NCBI GenBank assembly: GCA_018812485.1
Contig: JAHJDO010000089.1
Coordinates: 1 to 36,653 of the forward strand
Source: a bacterium
GTDB lineage: Bacteria; JAHJDO01
DNA length: 36,653 bases
Direction: 5' to 3'
Positions 1 to 9,015 of the stretch are shown here, piece after piece. A model generated the notes under the pieces. It was not told the origin of the DNA and ran no database searches. It worked only from the letters and a program-made list of their open reading frames with translations. A program made the position numbers and the translations under genes. The number at the start of each line of letters is the position of its first letter. Position 1 is the first letter of the stretch.

Positions 1-81
1 CCAAGTGATGTGGGTAACTCAAAGAGTTGTCCATAGAAAGTTAGTTTCCATAATTATTAAAGCCCTTGTAATAAAAATTAC

Positions 82-110
82 TTGACAGTATATAATGATT
101 AGGTTATTAT
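82..110 (+). promoter_or_regulatory. sigma70-type promoter upstream of the HTH gene
   Basis: A perfect -35 box TTGACA (82-87) is followed after 17 bases by TATTAT (105-110). A second TTGACA lies at 142-147 and a perfect TATAAT at 173-178, but these two are 25 bases apart and do not form a standard pair. The region 1-185 holds no convincing gene; a small inverted repeat AACTC-AAA-GAGTT lies at 16-28. The assignment rests on consensus boxes only. Confidence 0.6.
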
Positions 111-185
111 AAAATTCGCAAAGATTTATATAAAAAAACACTTGACAACTAATTTTAATTTTAATTTAGTAGTATAATTATTAAG

Positions 186-404
186 ATGATGAAGAAGGCA
201 AGACCAGAGCGATTAGTTAAGAGGTTAATAAAATATCTAAATGAAGGAGAAATTACTCTCTCAGAAGCAGCCCTGGAGGTTGGAGTGAGTGTACAAACAA
301 TAATGAACTATAGAAATAAAAATTCTTTACCGAACTCGTTAATAATTATTCAACAGCTAGAAAGATACCTTAAAAGAGTGGAAAGAAGGTTAGAAAAAAG
401 ATAA
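186..404 (+). CDS. small helix-turn-helix DNA-binding protein
   Basis: A 72-residue basic protein. Residues ~20-50 (ITLSEAALEVGVSVQTIMNY) read as a helix-turn-helix of the kind used to recognise DNA; the C-terminal third is a charged helix rich in Arg, Lys and Glu. It is the first gene before the replication initiator and could control its expression, which is inference from position. No Shine-Dalgarno sequence precedes the ATG-ATG start, and a TATAAT box ends only 7 bases upstream, so a leaderless transcript is possible. I cannot assign a named family. Confidence 0.6.
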   Translation: MMKKARPERLVKRLIKYLNEGEITLSEAALEVGVSVQTIMNYRNKNSLPNSLIIIQQLERYLKRVERRLEKR

Positions 405-463
405 TGACAACAAAAATAAGCTATATTAAACGACCGTTTTTACTCACCCTTGGGAAAATAGAA

Positions 464-512
464 GGGGCGTGTTCCCAGCACAGGAAAAACACACCCCCCA
501 GTCGCGAAGACT
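464..512 (+). promoter_or_regulatory. structured leader upstream of the replication initiator
   Basis: In the ~180-base gap before the initiator gene, GGGGCGTGTT (464-473) pairs with AACACACCCC (488-497), ten positions with one C-A mismatch. An inner CC/GG pair (474-475 with 483-484) closes a loop CAGCACA. Directly after it, AGTC (500-503) pairs with GACT (509-512) around GCGAA. The hairpins are clear in the sequence. A role in copy-number or translational control of the initiator is inference; I do not recognise a known riboswitch class. Confidence 0.45.
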
Positions 513-584
513 GTAACCTAGGCTAAAACGATTGTAATGGAATTAAAATAAAAAATAAAGGCAAATTTAAGGACGGCACAGAAA

Positions 585-1967
585 ATGATTCAAAAAGAGT
601 TCTCTTCTCCCAATAGTCTGCTTAAAAACGTAGACTTATTGCCAATTTTTGTTTTTCACGGAAGTTCTGCGCGAAGATCCTATTACTATCGGGTTAGCAA
701 AAAAGTGGAAGATATTACTTATGTTCGAGATTTAACATTAAAATATTCCGGGGTTCTAGGGTGCCCCGGAGAATTCGACCAAGATATCTGGATCATTATG
801 CAATCAATGATAATTAACAAAATTAACGAAGAAGGCGACTGTAATGCGCTAAAATTTACAGTGGAAGAAATTAATAAAATTTTAGAGATTAAAAACGCAA
901 AAGAAGCGCATAAAAAGATCAAGGAGAGCATAACCCGATTAACGGACGTGAATATTGAGATAAGCCTTCAAAGATATGATGATAAAAAGGGCGATAAAAA
1001 TTTTAGTGTTAGCAATTTTAATATATTTGACATGGCTTGTTTTAAAGACAAATATGAAAACAAAAAATACTCTGAGTCTCATGTGATATACCCGTCAAGC
1101 TGGTTAATTAATTTGTTTATTCACAAAGACGCGAGTATTCCAAACACAGCTTTTTATTTTTCTCTAAGGCACGTACTCACAAAACGATTATATCGGTACT
1201 TGCTTGCGCGGTTCTTAAAAAGTAAATATTTCGCTAGCAGCATGAAAGAATTGGCAAACGAAATTCCTCTAGATAAGACATACTTGGAGAGCCCAAATAA
1301 ATTAAAGGGGCATTTAAGCGAATTAAAGGAAAAGCATTTTTTAAAGGACTTTTCTGTGTATAAGGAATCAGGTCATTGGTATTTAAAAGCCAATTATGAC
1401 GAGAAGTTTGAAGAATATTATCCACCACGGACTATTGGGGCAGACTTAGAAAAAATTGATTTAATAAGGGATAAGTACATTGCTCTTTTTGAAAAATCCG
1501 ATTTAGGTCCAAAGGCAATCAGGGAATTATTGAGATACAAATCTGTATCAGAGATTTTGATGTATGTAGAAAAAGTGGGGAGGTCAAAACCAAGTAATCC
1601 TGCAGGTATGTTGTTTGCGGCAGTAAAAAACGACTGGACACTAAGAGAGATTAAAAAAGAAAAGAAAGAGGACATGTTAGAAGAAAAAAGAAAGAAAAAC
1701 TTAAAAAAAATGAAAGAAGACAAAGAGAAATGGGCTGAACAAAAGCGGGAAGAAGACAAGATGAAAAAGATTTACGAAGGGCTTAGCGACAAGAAAAAAG
1801 AGGGATATAAAGAAAAAGCGACAAAGCAAATAAGGGAAGAAAATAGCGAGTTGTCCGAGGAAGTTGTAAAGGATTTTTTTCTCAAAGAACATTTTATAAG
1901 GGTAAAAATTCATGAAATGCTTAAAAAAGATTTGTGTCTTACTAATGGGGTTAACGTTAGTCAGTAG
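585..1967 (+). CDS. plasmid-type replication initiator (RepA/RPA-like)
   Basis: A 460-residue protein with the layout of plasmid replication initiator A proteins. A first winged-helix region (about 50-130) contains GCPGEFDQDIW, then KFTVEEINKIL, then a KIKESITRLTDVNIE segment. A second winged-helix region lies around 190-275. The motif NPAGMLFAAVKNDW (~340-353) is followed by a very charged Lys/Glu coiled coil to about residue 440. Such proteins bind origin DNA and load the replication machinery. Its presence says the element replicates, or once replicated, as a plasmid. AAGGA lies 11 bases before the ATG. Its last 56 bases overlap the next gene. Family placement is by pattern only. Confidence 0.65.
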   Translation: MIQKEFSSPNSLLKNVDLLPIFVFHGSSARRSYYYRVSKKVEDITYVRDLTLKYSGVLGCPGEFDQDIWIIMQSMIINKINEEGDCNALKFTVEEINKILEIKNAKEAHKKIKESITRLTDVNIEISLQRYDDKKGDKNFSVSNFNIFDMACFKDKYENKKYSESHVIYPSSWLINLFIHKDASIPNTAFYFSLRHVLTKRLYRYLLARFLKSKYFASSMKELANEIPLDKTYLESPNKLKGHLSELKEKHFLKDFSVYKESGHWYLKANYDEKFEEYYPPRTIGADLEKIDLIRDKYIALFEKSDLGPKAIRELLRYKSVSEILMYVEKVGRSKPSNPAGMLFAAVKNDWTLREIKKEKKEDMLEEKRKKNLKKMKEDKEKWAEQKREEDKMKKIYEGLSDKKKEGYKEKATKQIREENSELSEEVVKDFFLKEHFIRVKIHEMLKKDLCLTNGVNVSQ

Positions 1968-2787
1968 TATTGCAACGGGCGAGAGCGTTGATTCAAATAC
2001 AGCGGTTAAAAAACTGGAGAAGATACTGCAAAAATCCATGGAAGGAATAAGCTTGGAAGTAGTTGAAGATAAAGCTTGTGACATAGAAGGATATCGCTAC
2101 ATTGCAGCGCATATAAAAAAGGATGGTGTAAGTCTGGGCAAATTTTCCGGGGTAACAAACGGCGAATGGATATTTTCTGGCAGAGCAATAAACCTGGAAA
2201 AAGAATTTGAGATGTTTTACTTCTGGGATCAGGAAGCATTTTTAGTGGATGAGGAACTGGCAAAAATAAACGATGGGATACTTGTGAGGGGAGATACAAA
2301 CGCGCCAATCAAGATCCAGCTTTTCATAGATTTCTTATGTGGAAGCTGCGGGAAAGAATATAAAGAACTGATGGGAATTGTAATGGAAGAAAAAGACGTT
2401 GCTGTGTTTTTAAAGCTAGTTCCTGGAGAGGATAAAGATAATCTTAAGATTTCAAAACTTGCAGTATCCGGATTACTAGAGGGATATAACCTGATTAATG
2501 AGATATATGACTGGATGTTTGAGGGGAAAATTACATACAAAGATTTAGAAAAGAAATTTTACAGCACAATAAAACAAAAGGGGGGTGATGAGAAAAAGGT
2601 TGAAGTGTTAATAAATTCAGCACAGGTGCTTAGTATTATCAATTCGCATATAAGCGATTTTAAAAAGCTTGAAGGGGACAAAACTCCTTTGATAATGCTG
2701 GGCGGGCAGCTGGTGAAAGCCAGCGATGCTGGTGTTTTAAAGGAAGTAATTAAAAGAAAACTAAAAACAGAGGAGAAAGAAAAATGA
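1912..2787 (+). CDS. periplasmic DsbC/DsbA-like thiol:disulfide protein
   Basis: A 291-residue protein with an N-terminal signal peptide (a hydrophobic stretch after KCLKK). It has an N-terminal domain resembling the DsbC dimerisation region, and a thioredoxin fold from about residue 125 with a CGSC active site at 143-146. A TPLIMLGG segment (~260) matches the cis-Pro loop of DsbA/DsbC proteins. F-type systems such as SXT and the gonococcal island carry a DsbC beside traL-traC to fold cysteine-rich Tra proteins; the same role fits here, next to the pilin and traL genes. The start overlaps the initiator gene and only a weak ribosome site is visible. Confidence 0.75.
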   Translation: MKCLKKICVLLMGLTLVSSIATGESVDSNTAVKKLEKILQKSMEGISLEVVEDKACDIEGYRYIAAHIKKDGVSLGKFSGVTNGEWIFSGRAINLEKEFEMFYFWDQEAFLVDEELAKINDGILVRGDTNAPIKIQLFIDFLCGSCGKEYKELMGIVMEEKDVAVFLKLVPGEDKDNLKISKLAVSGLLEGYNLINEIYDWMFEGKITYKDLEKKFYSTIKQKGGDEKKVEVLINSAQVLSIINSHISDFKKLEGDKTPLIMLGGQLVKASDAGVLKEVIKRKLKTEEKEK

Positions 2788-3116
2788 TAATGATTAAGAT
2801 CAGAAAGATGGCAGGGTGGACGTGCAACGCTTATGTATGTTTTTTTGTGTTGCTGTTTGGATTTGCTCTAATTGGGCAGTTGTGTTATGGGGCGGACGAA
2901 GCGGCAACATCAAAGGATATTTCGGGGTTTAATGATTTTGCTAATACAATAACTGCAATTATGAGTGGTGCAATAGGCAAGACATTGGCGATGATAGCAT
3001 TTGTCGCAGCGGGAATTTCGCTAATGAGTGGGAGATATGGGGTTGCGATTGGTTGTATTATGGGGGGCTTATTCTTAGCGTTTGCACCGGCAATTGCAAA
3101 GGCATTGTTTAACTAA
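2784..3116 (+). CDS. TraA/VirB2-like conjugative pilin precursor
   Basis: A 110-residue precursor. A long N-terminal signal region with a hydrophobic core (about 17-33) ends in a CYG-ADE signal-peptidase-like site near residue 36. The mature ~74 residues contain two hydrophobic helices (about 64-78 and 86-105) separated by a short basic loop, SGRYGV. This size and two-helix hairpin are typical of TraA, TrbC and VirB2 pilins. It starts on an ATGA overlap with the upstream gene, with GAGGAG 7 bases before it, and sits directly before traL, as in F. The call rests on topology and position because pilin sequences are poorly conserved. Confidence 0.72.
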   Translation: MIMIKIRKMAGWTCNAYVCFFVLLFGFALIGQLCYGADEAATSKDISGFNDFANTITAIMSGAIGKTLAMIAFVAAGISLMSGRYGVAIGCIMGGLFLAFAPAIAKALFN

Positions 3117-3117
3117 G

Positions 3118-3438
3118 ATGGCTACTAAGTGTAATAGAGACATAGACAAGCCTATGCTTATATTGGGTATGGAGCCGGAAGATATTGCGTTTGCAATCAT
3201 GTTGCTTGGGGTATGTATGTTTGTTTTGGCAATGTCGGCAGGGATGGCTATATTTGTATGTGTGATATTTGTTTTTGTTTTGCGAAAACTAAAGGCGGGA
3301 AAGCCGGCTGGATATCTTGTACATCAGTTATATAAATACGGGCTGAAAACCAAAGGTTTATTACCCCCACATAGGGCATGGGTTTTTCTAAAGAAGAAAA
3401 GATTATATAGCTGTTGGCACGAAGAGGAGATGTACTAA
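3118..3438 (+). CDS. traL: TraL, conjugal transfer membrane protein
   Basis: A 106-residue protein starting at the ATG one base after the pilin stop; a longer reading from 3082 would overlap the pilin gene. It opens with a polar segment (NRDIDKPMLILGMEPEDI), then a hydrophobic hairpin (about 24-57), then KLKAGKPAGYLVHQLYKYGL. The basic G-K-P segment followed by an aromatic HQLYKYG-type stretch is the TraL/VirB3 hallmark. It is an inner-membrane part of the F-type channel. It ends on a TAATG overlap with traE, so the two are probably translationally coupled. Confidence 0.85.
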   Translation: MATKCNRDIDKPMLILGMEPEDIAFAIMLLGVCMFVLAMSAGMAIFVCVIFVFVLRKLKAGKPAGYLVHQLYKYGLKTKGLLPPHRAWVFLKKKRLYSCWHEEEMY

Positions 3439-4025
3439 TGGCAAAAAAATACTGGGAGTTTTGGGGAGATCTGTATGAAAGAAACATCCGTTTAAACATT
3501 ATCATAATTTTTCTAATTCTTTTAAGCGCCGTGTTAGGATATGCGTTGTTAAAGGTAACAATAAGACCGACCCCTATATACTACATCCCTTCGCAATCCG
3601 TAGCCGGCCTGGCAAAGCCAAACGATATTCCCAACTCTGCAATAAAAGCATTTGGAGCGTATTTCATTATGAATATGGCGAACATAACCCCAGCCACGGT
3701 TGATGACGCTTATACTGCTATCAAGAAATACATGTCTCCAAGATTATTGTCCATAAGCGAAGCTAGAATGGCAAAAGAACTGCCGAGAATAAAAAACGAC
3801 AGCATATCATCGCTGTTTTCAATAAAGGAAGAGGGATTATTGGAAATTAAAGGAGAAGGAAGAAAAAGGATTTATAGATTAACATTAAAAGGGGAAAGGG
3901 TTGTCTATATGGGCAGAGAAGAGTTAAGCAAAAAGGACGTAGCTTTCAGTGTGGAGATGCAGCTAGTTCCGCCAACAGAGGGAAACCCATACGGGATAAC
4001 AGTGGTGAACTATGAACAAATCTAA
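3438..4025 (+). CDS. traE: TraE, conjugal transfer pilus assembly protein (VirB8-like)
   Basis: A 195-residue protein. I chose the ATG inside the TAATG overlap, preceded by GAGGAG; an upstream reading from 3414 is less likely. A short cytoplasmic N-terminus (KYWEFWGDLYERN) is followed by one membrane helix (about 16-38) and a periplasmic domain of about 150 residues. The length and topology match TraE of F-type systems (F TraE is 188 residues), the VirB8 equivalent of the inner-membrane platform. It sits in the conserved traA-L-E-K-B order. Its end overlaps traK by 14 bases. Confidence 0.83.
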   Translation: MAKKYWEFWGDLYERNIRLNIIIIFLILLSAVLGYALLKVTIRPTPIYYIPSQSVAGLAKPNDIPNSAIKAFGAYFIMNMANITPATVDDAYTAIKKYMSPRLLSISEARMAKELPRIKNDSISSLFSIKEEGLLEIKGEGRKRIYRLTLKGERVVYMGREELSKKDVAFSVEMQLVPPTEGNPYGITVVNYEQI

Positions 4026-4740
4026 TTTGAACAAATTTAAGATTACAGTGGTTTTCTTTTGTCTATTGTTATTGATCTCTGGTCACGCAAACGCAGGCGT
4101 AAGAGAGGTGTTTTGTAAAGGAGAGCCTGTAAGAATCAATCTGGTTGTAGGAGAACTAACAGAGGTAGGTTTTTTAAAGCAGGTGAGAGATACGATTGTT
4201 GGGTTCTCTCGCGAGGAAGTTTCTATAGAAAGCAAAGACAACAAGTTGTTTTTAAAGCCTTTTACTATGGTCAATGTAATGATGTTTGTATGTTTTGAAG
4301 ATGGCTCCAGCATGCCGTTGGATTTAAGAACAGTAGAAGAAGCCGGGGATGTACAGGTATATATAAGGACAAAGACAGACATAGCACAAAATAAGCTGGA
4401 AAGAATAATAAAAAAAAGAAAAACATACGACCATTTGAGTTTCATAGCAGATATGGTGGAAAGAAGGTTTATTCCCGAAGCAACCGTAAGAGAAGGTGGG
4501 GGCGAGGTTGTATATGAAGATAAGTATATCCGGCTGAGACTAATAAAAATTTACGATATGGTGCTTTATCATGGTTATGTGCTTCATGCAGAGAACAGAT
4601 CTACAAAAACGCCCGTGATGGTGCCTGTTCAGGAGATATATTTCCCTGGTTTATTGGCAGTAACATCTGAAAGAGAAATGTTGGAAAAAAGAGGGCAGGG
4701 AGCTGGCTGGGTGTGTAAAGTATATATGGTGATAGAGTAA
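4012..4740 (+). CDS. traK: TraK, outer-membrane core component (VirB9-like)
   Basis: A 242-residue protein with a clear signal peptide ending in HANA-G near residue 29. The mature protein is beta-rich: an N-terminal domain like those of TraK and secretins (with the segment KLFLKPFTMVNVMMFVCFEDG) and a C-terminal domain (KYIRLRLIKIYDMVLYHGYVL) that in this family binds the lipoprotein TraV and TraB. The length equals that of F TraK. It lies between traE and traB as in F, and its stop overlaps the traB start. Confidence 0.8.
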   Translation: MNKSNLNKFKITVVFFCLLLLISGHANAGVREVFCKGEPVRINLVVGELTEVGFLKQVRDTIVGFSREEVSIESKDNKLFLKPFTMVNVMMFVCFEDGSSMPLDLRTVEEAGDVQVYIRTKTDIAQNKLERIIKKRKTYDHLSFIADMVERRFIPEATVREGGGEVVYEDKYIRLRLIKIYDMVLYHGYVLHAENRSTKTPVMVPVQEIYFPGLLAVTSEREMLEKRGQGAGWVCKVYMVIE

Positions 4741-6086
4741 TGATAGAAGAAGAAAAGAAAACAGAAAAAGAGAATATTAAGAATAGGAAAGAGAAATTGA
4801 ACATCTTGGATGTTTTGGAAATTGCCAAAAAATATTGGAAGGAATTTCAAAAGAAGCCTCGAATTTTTAAAAATCGAGCTTATGTTATAGGAGCTGCTGT
4901 GGTTGTATTAGTATTGGTCTGGTTCAGATCCCCTGATTATGAAGAAAGACCAGAAGAAAAAACCACTGGGACAAAAATAGAGGAAAAAACAGAAAAAAGC
5001 GGTGTGTTTTTTGATAAAGAAATCGACAAGAAAGCTTATGTTAAAAGACTTGATGGAATGTATGGTGAAGTAGCCGCTCGGGTTGAAGAACAGGAAAGAC
5101 AAACACAGGGCTTTGAGAATTCGCTGGAAGATATAAATAAATCAGTCGAAGAACTTAAAGAGGAAGGAAGAAGCACAAGCAAAGACATGGCTACTATTAA
5201 AAGAGTTGTAAGTGACTTGAATGAGGCAATTCAAAAACTAACAGGAAGACCGATTAGTGGATTGAAGGCAGACGGGAAAAGATATTTAGGGGAAGAAAGG
5301 CCAGTATTTGAAGGAGAAGCAAAAACAGGGGAGTATAAGGTGCCACGGGGATCAATGGCTACGAAAATAACTGTATTTCAGGTTAAAAAAGAGGAAGAAA
5401 AAAAAGAAGTAGTTCCAGAAGAGGAAGAATTTCTTATGCTTCCTGCCGGATCTTTTGTTGACTGTACGCTTCTTTCAGGTGTTTACGCTCCTGCTGATTC
5501 AAGCAGGCCGTTGCCGGTACTTATAAGAATGGACGATGCTTTTATTGGTCCAAATAAGAGCAAGGTGCCTCTTGAAGGTATTTTTGGGCTGTGTAAGGCA
5601 ACAGGAGAGTTGGTTTCTGAAAGGGCAATTTTGCAGTTACAGCAAATATCAGTAGTAATGAAGGACGGCAAAACATTTAATGAGGAAGGGAACCTGGGAT
5701 ATCTGGCAGGAGAAGATGCGGCTCTTGGGCTAAAAGGGAAAGTAATCAAAAACACAGGAAGATTAATTTGGAACGCCCTGTTTTCAGGTTATCTTGGGGG
5801 AGCTGCGGAAGCGCTGGCAATGGGGAAAACACAAACAACAATAGGCGGACAAGGGCAGATAGTACAAGATATAAACAAAAAAGCGACAGGGGACTATGCA
5901 GCTTATAGCGGACTTTCAGCAGCAGCGCAAAGAATGTCAGACTATTATATGGGGCAGCTTGAGCAATTAATCCCTGTTGTATATGTAGCAGCAGGCCGAA
6001 AGATAACAGTGGTTATGACAAAATCAATAAAAATAAAGGGATATAAATTAGAGAAGTATGACAGGTACATGGAAGAGGAGTATTAG
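4740..6086 (+). CDS. traB: TraB, VirB10-like channel scaffold
   Basis: A 448-residue protein: a charged cytoplasmic N-terminus, one membrane helix (about 46-62), a coiled coil in the periplasm (about 95-165), then the VirB10-type beta-barrel domain (about 220-440). The segment GSFVDCTLLSGVYAPADSSRPLPVLIRM and the later SERAILQLQQI match TraB closely. The glycine- and alanine-rich GYLGGAAEALAMG stretch lies where the outer-membrane helices of VirB10 are. It spans both membranes and links the inner platform to the TraK/TraV ring. It is slightly shorter than F TraB (475 residues). The start overlaps the traK stop by one base. Confidence 0.9.
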   Translation: MIEEEKKTEKENIKNRKEKLNILDVLEIAKKYWKEFQKKPRIFKNRAYVIGAAVVVLVLVWFRSPDYEERPEEKTTGTKIEEKTEKSGVFFDKEIDKKAYVKRLDGMYGEVAARVEEQERQTQGFENSLEDINKSVEELKEEGRSTSKDMATIKRVVSDLNEAIQKLTGRPISGLKADGKRYLGEERPVFEGEAKTGEYKVPRGSMATKITVFQVKKEEEKKEVVPEEEEFLMLPAGSFVDCTLLSGVYAPADSSRPLPVLIRMDDAFIGPNKSKVPLEGIFGLCKATGELVSERAILQLQQISVVMKDGKTFNEEGNLGYLAGEDAALGLKGKVIKNTGRLIWNALFSGYLGGAAEALAMGKTQTTIGGQGQIVQDINKKATGDYAAYSGLSAAAQRMSDYYMGQLEQLIPVVYVAAGRKITVVMTKSIKIKGYKLEKYDRYMEEEY

Positions 6087-6090
6087 CATC

Positions 6091-6489
6091 ATGAAAACAA
6101 CCGGCAAATTATTAGTTTTAATTACAATTGTTTCAATGTGCGGCTGCGCTCATGTACAGGATGAGCGTTCAGTAAAAGACATATATGAAAAATCAACAGC
6201 AAGAATAGATATAGAGAAAATTAGAGATACTCAAGACGGGCTGCACAAAAAAACAGGCTTAGGATATGTAACCCCATATGTACCGATAGTGTCAGCCCCA
6301 AAAACAATTAAAGTCTGGATTCCAGATTACATATCAAAAAAGAACCCAAATGTGCTGGTAAGCGGGCACTGGGTATTTATGCTGCTAACACCTGGGGGCT
6401 GGGAGCTTCAAAAGGAAGAAGGAAGCCAAAGGCCGAAGGCCTTGATCCCCAAAAAAATAGATCTAAGCGGTATGGGAGAAAAAAAGTAG
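6091..6489 (+). CDS. traV: TraV-like outer-membrane lipoprotein
   Basis: A 132-residue protein from the ATG at 6091, with GAGGAG upstream; earlier in-frame starts lie inside traB. The signal peptide ends in the lipobox SMCGC, so the Cys near residue 20 is the likely lipidated residue. The mature part has the pattern KVWIPDY, then LVSGHW, then GGW. TraV in F-type systems is the outer-membrane lipoprotein anchoring TraK and TraB, and this gene sits in exactly its place between traB and traC. Sequence similarity to TraV is weak, so the name rests on position and the lipobox. Confidence 0.68.
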   Translation: MKTTGKLLVLITIVSMCGCAHVQDERSVKDIYEKSTARIDIEKIRDTQDGLHKKTGLGYVTPYVPIVSAPKTIKVWIPDYISKKNPNVLVSGHWVFMLLTPGGWELQKEEGSQRPKALIPKKIDLSGMGEKK

Positions 6490-8991
6490 ATGGTAACAAT
6501 GAAAGAGCTATCCAGGATATATAAAGACGCAGACAGTTTTATCAACTATCTGCCATGGCTGGAATACGAAGACGGCTATTATGTGCTTATTGATGGGGCT
6601 ATTGGGCAGATGTATGAGATTGAGTGTCTCTCATCGGATCTAATGGATGAAAAATCACTGGAATATGTTGCGCAGAACTTAGAAACATTGTTTTTACGCT
6701 TGCCAGAAGAAACAGCAATGCAGTTTATTTTAATGTGCGATGATGATGTTGAAGACAAACTTGGAGAATATACAAAAAAAACCGGCTCAGATACTACTCA
6801 GGTAATTAGAGAAGCTATTAAGTCCAAGATTGGGAGATTAAGGGAAGGGACAAAAAAGAACCTACTACCAAAGCAAGGGGAATTTTATACCAAGAGAATC
6901 AGGCTGTTTTTTACAATATGGGAAACATCTAATCTTGCAAACTTTACAATAATTGAAAAAATAAAAGGCTTTATAGGAAACGAAATTAAAGGCGGAATTA
7001 AGGATATAGCAGAGCAAAACAAAATAAGCTTAGAGAAGAAGTGTAATATATGTGAAGGAGTGTTTAAAAACGCGGATATAGGCTTTAGAAAGAGTCCGCC
7101 TGAGACATTGGTTAAGCTGGTGTATAACATGCTGAATCCTGCAAGATATAAGGGGATTAAGGACGTTAATTATGATCCTGATAGATTCATTCGGGACCAG
7201 GTATTATTCAGTAGTGTTGAGACCAACGGCTACGGTCCCAAGTTTGAAGGAGTGCAGTACAATATAGTATCCATGAAAACCCTGCCAAAGGAAACGTTCC
7301 CCGGTATGCTCACAGGAGAATTTGAAACCGGAGGAAAGAGCGTAAGCATGCTTGACTTAATACAGGATTTTACGTTGGTTTTGAATGTAAAAATTGAGGA
7401 CCAGAAGAAGGCAGTTTCTCGAATGGGAAAGCAGCGGGGCTTAATGCACCTTCAGCGATTTAACCTTCTTGGTCATAAGTCTGTAGATGCAGAGATAAGC
7501 GCAAAAGAAATGGATGAGACAATGTCTAGAATACATGGTGGAAAGCGGGTTGTGAATTGCAGGTTTCAGTTTCTTGTGCGTGAGAAACTGGTATCACCAG
7601 AAAAGGAAGATGTGTTGGAAAATCTATGCAACGAGATCAACAACATGATACACAAGGTATTTGCAGAAGGAGTTAGAGAGGACGTTATAGGATCCAGCTT
7701 ATTTTTACAGTGTCTGCCTTTTAATTTCAGTGATAAATACGAAAGATTCATATGCAGAGGGAGAACGTTGCTATCTGATAATTTAGCAGAAATGCTTCCT
7801 GTATATGGTTCTTTTAGAGGGACTGGAACCCCTGCGCAAATTTGGCAAAACAGACGTGGAGAAACAGTGTTTTTCGACTTTTTTGATTCTGAAACAGCTG
7901 CGCATGGATTGTTAGCTGGAGTTACAGGTTCAGGCAAGAGTTTTTTCACAAATGACATTATTACCCAGAATTTACGAATAGGCGCGCAAATATTTATGTT
8001 AGACAAAGGGGATTCTTACAAGAAGTTATGCGCCCTATATAACGGAACATACATTACATTTGATCCCAATAAGCCACTTTGTATTAATCCGTTTGACGGA
8101 GAGCTCGACAACGAACGTCTTTCATACCTTGTAATGTTAATCTCCGAGATGACTTCGGGAGGCGACGAAAGGGAACGCGTTACAAGAGAACAAAGCGCCA
8201 TAATACAAGAATCAATCAGAGCTGTTTATAAGGAAAAGAAAAAAGATATAGTTTTAACCGATGTAGCTAAGAAGCTAGGAGAAAGCCCGCAGGGAAAGCT
8301 AATTGCCAGAAAGATGTCTCCGTTTTTGGCTGGAAATCAGTTTGGCGGTTTTTTTGACGGAAAAACAGAGATTAATATAGATAATAATTTTGTTATTTTT
8401 GAATTAGGGCTTCTGGATACATATAAGGATCTTCAATCTGTAATGCTGCTTTCTATTATGTATTTTATAACAAAGCAGGTATCAGTAGCCAAGTTAAAAA
8501 ACGTGAGAAAATACTTTTTAATTGACGAAGCGTGGAGTCTTCTAAACACAGAGAATACAGCGCGGTTTTTGGAGAATGCGTTTAGAACTTTCAGAAAATA
8601 CGGGTGTAGTGTAATTGCCATAACCCAGCAGACAGCAGATTTTACAAGAACAAAAGCAGGGGAAGCCATAAGAGCAAATACAGCTAATAAGATTTTGTTA
8701 AGGCAGTCAGGAGATGTTATTGCCAGGATGCAGTCTGATTTAGATCTGAGCAAGAAAGAAGTTGATAAGCTAAAATCTGTAACAACAATTAAGGGGGCAT
8801 ATTCAGAAGCCTTTATAAAAACTGAGAGCGTAAGCGGAATTATTCGATATGTGCCGGATTCTTTTTCATACTGGCTCTATACATCCGATTCAAAAGACAA
8901 CCGGGAACTGAATAAATATATAAAGGAATACGGCGGAATTGTAAAAGCTATAAATAAGATAAAAGAAAAGTATCCATATGGAGTACGTTGA
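6490..8991 (+). CDS. traC: TraC, VirB4-family conjugation ATPase
   Basis: An 833-residue cytoplasmic ATPase. The N-terminal TraC region covers about 1-440 (an early motif is YEDGYYVLIDG). The P-loop GVTGSGKSFF lies at 477-486, and the Walker B stretch KYFLIDEAW ends at residue 682. The downstream ITQQTADF motif is also typical of VirB4 proteins. It energises pilus assembly and channel function of the F-type system. The length is close to F TraC (875). The ATG follows the traV stop directly, with GGGAG about 10 bases upstream; a second ATG three codons later is less well spaced. Confidence 0.95.
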   Translation: MVTMKELSRIYKDADSFINYLPWLEYEDGYYVLIDGAIGQMYEIECLSSDLMDEKSLEYVAQNLETLFLRLPEETAMQFILMCDDDVEDKLGEYTKKTGSDTTQVIREAIKSKIGRLREGTKKNLLPKQGEFYTKRIRLFFTIWETSNLANFTIIEKIKGFIGNEIKGGIKDIAEQNKISLEKKCNICEGVFKNADIGFRKSPPETLVKLVYNMLNPARYKGIKDVNYDPDRFIRDQVLFSSVETNGYGPKFEGVQYNIVSMKTLPKETFPGMLTGEFETGGKSVSMLDLIQDFTLVLNVKIEDQKKAVSRMGKQRGLMHLQRFNLLGHKSVDAEISAKEMDETMSRIHGGKRVVNCRFQFLVREKLVSPEKEDVLENLCNEINNMIHKVFAEGVREDVIGSSLFLQCLPFNFSDKYERFICRGRTLLSDNLAEMLPVYGSFRGTGTPAQIWQNRRGETVFFDFFDSETAAHGLLAGVTGSGKSFFTNDIITQNLRIGAQIFMLDKGDSYKKLCALYNGTYITFDPNKPLCINPFDGELDNERLSYLVMLISEMTSGGDERERVTREQSAIIQESIRAVYKEKKKDIVLTDVAKKLGESPQGKLIARKMSPFLAGNQFGGFFDGKTEINIDNNFVIFELGLLDTYKDLQSVMLLSIMYFITKQVSVAKLKNVRKYFLIDEAWSLLNTENTARFLENAFRTFRKYGCSVIAITQQTADFTRTKAGEAIRANTANKILLRQSGDVIARMQSDLDLSKKEVDKLKSVTTIKGAYSEAFIKTESVSGIIRYVPDSFSYWLYTSDSKDNRELNKYIKEYGGIVKAINKIKEKYPYGVR

Positions 8992-9015
8992 TGCGCAAAA
9001 CTTGGGAGACAAATA

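Noticed and set aside
1-84. The tail of an upstream gene read to a stop at 82-84 (or at 34-36 in another frame).
   Set aside because: The short frames show no motif and cannot be told from chance at the window edge.
142-178. TTGACA at 142 with TATAAT at 173 as one promoter.
   Set aside because: The spacer is 25 bases, far from the usual 16-18, so the boxes are not treated as a pair.
464-540. A cyclic-di-GMP (GEMM) riboswitch, suggested by GCGAA, CCTA and GCTAAA.
   Set aside because: The conserved GEMM core and tetraloop-receptor arrangement could not be matched; only short fragments agree.
7566-8006. A 146-codon minus-strand frame.
   Set aside because: It is antisense to the conserved traC ATPase around the P-loop and shows no protein-like pattern.
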